Of a DNA stretch of 41,294 nt, positions 40,905 to 41,294 are shown one piece after another. A program made the position numbers and the translations under genes. Location of the stretch: positions 1 through 41,294 of the forward strand of contig JANLYQ010000042.1 in the NCBI GenBank assembly GCA_031365725.1. Direction: 5' to 3'. The stretch comes from JANLYQ01 sp031365725 (lineage in GTDB: Bacteria > Actinomycetota > Actinomycetes > JACCUZ01). The notes beneath the pieces were generated by a model. It saw nothing but the letters and a program-made list of their open reading frames with translations. It was not told where the DNA came from and did no database searches. Numbering within the stretch: position 1 is the first letter of the stretch; every line of letters starts with the position of its first letter.

Positions 40905-41294
40905 GGCGTCCGTCCCCCGAAGGTGCCGTCCACCGAGACCACCGCAAAGCGGGCGAACAGCTCCTCGGCGTACCAGCCCAGCTCGGCGGTCCGGCGGACG
41001 GCTTCAACGTGTGGAGCGCGCCGGTGGGCGAACGCTGTGACCGCGGCGGGTGAGTCCCAGAGGCTGAAGGTGCCCTGCAGGCCGATGGGCGCCTCGCCGA
41101 TGCCGACCGCGAGCCGCAAGCCCTCGACCTGCTGCAGGTCCGCCGACACCGGTGGCACCGACCGCCAGAACGTCAGCATCTGCTTGGTGACGATCCGCGC
41201 GCGCGTGACCGCCGCCACCGGACCGTCGTAGGACGATGACGGCACCGGATCCCCGAACGGCGCGCGACCGGACCACGAGCCCCGGCTGGTCATC
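40901..41294 (-). CDS. Spheroidene monooxygenase (CrtA)-like protein, 3' part
   Basis: The last 130 residues of a CrtA-like protein. Recognisable CrtA-type stretches are VTRARI, LTFWRSVPPVSADL, GLRLAVGIGEAPIGLQGTFSLW, AFAHRRAPHVEAVRRTAELGWYAEELFARF and the final VVSVDGTFGGR. The family is about 230 aa, and SRGSWSGRAPFG at the window end corresponds to the middle of it. The 5' half therefore lies outside the window and the ATG at 41293 is probably not the true start. CrtA adds keto groups to acyclic carotenoid ends, which fits the cluster. The stop overlaps the DUF4126 GTG. Confidence 0.8.
   Translation of the reverse strand, partial: MTSRGSWSGRAPFGDPVPSSSYDGPVAAVTRARIVTKQMLTFWRSVPPVSADLQQVEGLRLAVGIGEAPIGLQGTFSLWDSPAAVTAFAHRRAPHVEAVRRTAELGWYAEELFARFAVVSVDGTFGGRTP

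Noticed and set aside
1..41294. tRNA, rRNA or tmRNA genes
   Set aside because: Reading the intergenic gaps showed no cloverleaf with a GGTTCGANTCC-type arm; gaps are short. A covariance-model search would be needed to exclude small RNAs.

Overview
The window is high-GC actinobacterial chromosome. The DUF5931/MacS-type histidine kinase, Rv2175c-like DNA-binding protein, PASTA kinase, class II DAHP synthase, split CrtYc/CrtYd lycopene cyclase and class F sortase all point to Actinomycetota. The order PASTA kinase - Rv2175c-like gene - polyprenyl synthase - metF resembles the M. tuberculosis pknL-Rv2175c-idsA2-Rv2172c neighbourhood. Genus cannot be fixed from the sequence. Genes are dense on both strands, several are coupled by 4-bp overlaps, and no rRNA, tRNA or CRISPR array was seen. 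At least nine genes have a TANNNT box 6-8 nt before the start codon, so leaderless transcription appears common.

Layout. 1-6.1 kb: EEP-family phosphoesterase, archaeal-type ornithine cyclodeaminase homologue, a membrane protein, alpha/beta hydrolase, then an operon of PlsC acyltransferase, sensor kinase and LuxR-type regulator. 6.2-7.4 kb: a DUF559 (Vsr-like nuclease) gene bracketed by two 79-bp palindromic elements. 7.6-12.3 kb: secreted fasciclin protein, glycerol kinase, a phosphofructokinase with PPi-type residues, class II DAHP synthase. 12.4-15.5 kb: a surface operon (membrane-anchored protein, DUF4397 protein, class F sortase). 15.6-21.3 kb: threonine aldolase, a 1401-aa BTAD/STAND/beta-propeller regulator and a divergent 80-aa secreted peptide gene, separated by four direct repeats. 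21.3-26.6 kb: class I DAHP synthase, PASTA kinase, LysM transglycosylase, a small membrane protein, Rv2175c-like protein.

26.6-41.3 kb is mostly a carotenoid cluster: crtYc, crtYd, crtB, crtI and a GGPP synthase, then (after metF and a CDP-alcohol phosphotransferase) a CrtD-like desaturase, a molybdenum oxidoreductase, a glycosyltransferase, a frameshifted cruF, a CrtO-type ketolase, a DUF4126 protein and the 3' part of a CrtA-like monooxygenase. Together these predict a monocyclic, 1'-hydroxylated, glycosylated ketocarotenoid.

The most unusual feature is a repeat/nuclease pairing. Two DUF559 genes, one at 6.2-7.3 kb and one lying between crtI and crtB, are each flanked on both sides by a long palindromic element. 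The two flanking elements of a gene belong to the same family and have identical length (79 bp for one gene, 92 bp for the other). The distal element holds the 3' end and stop codon of the gene. A third 92-bp copy stands alone between aroF and the PASTA kinase gene. The arrangement resembles REPIN/RAYT systems, but with a Vsr-like nuclease in place of the Y1 transposase.
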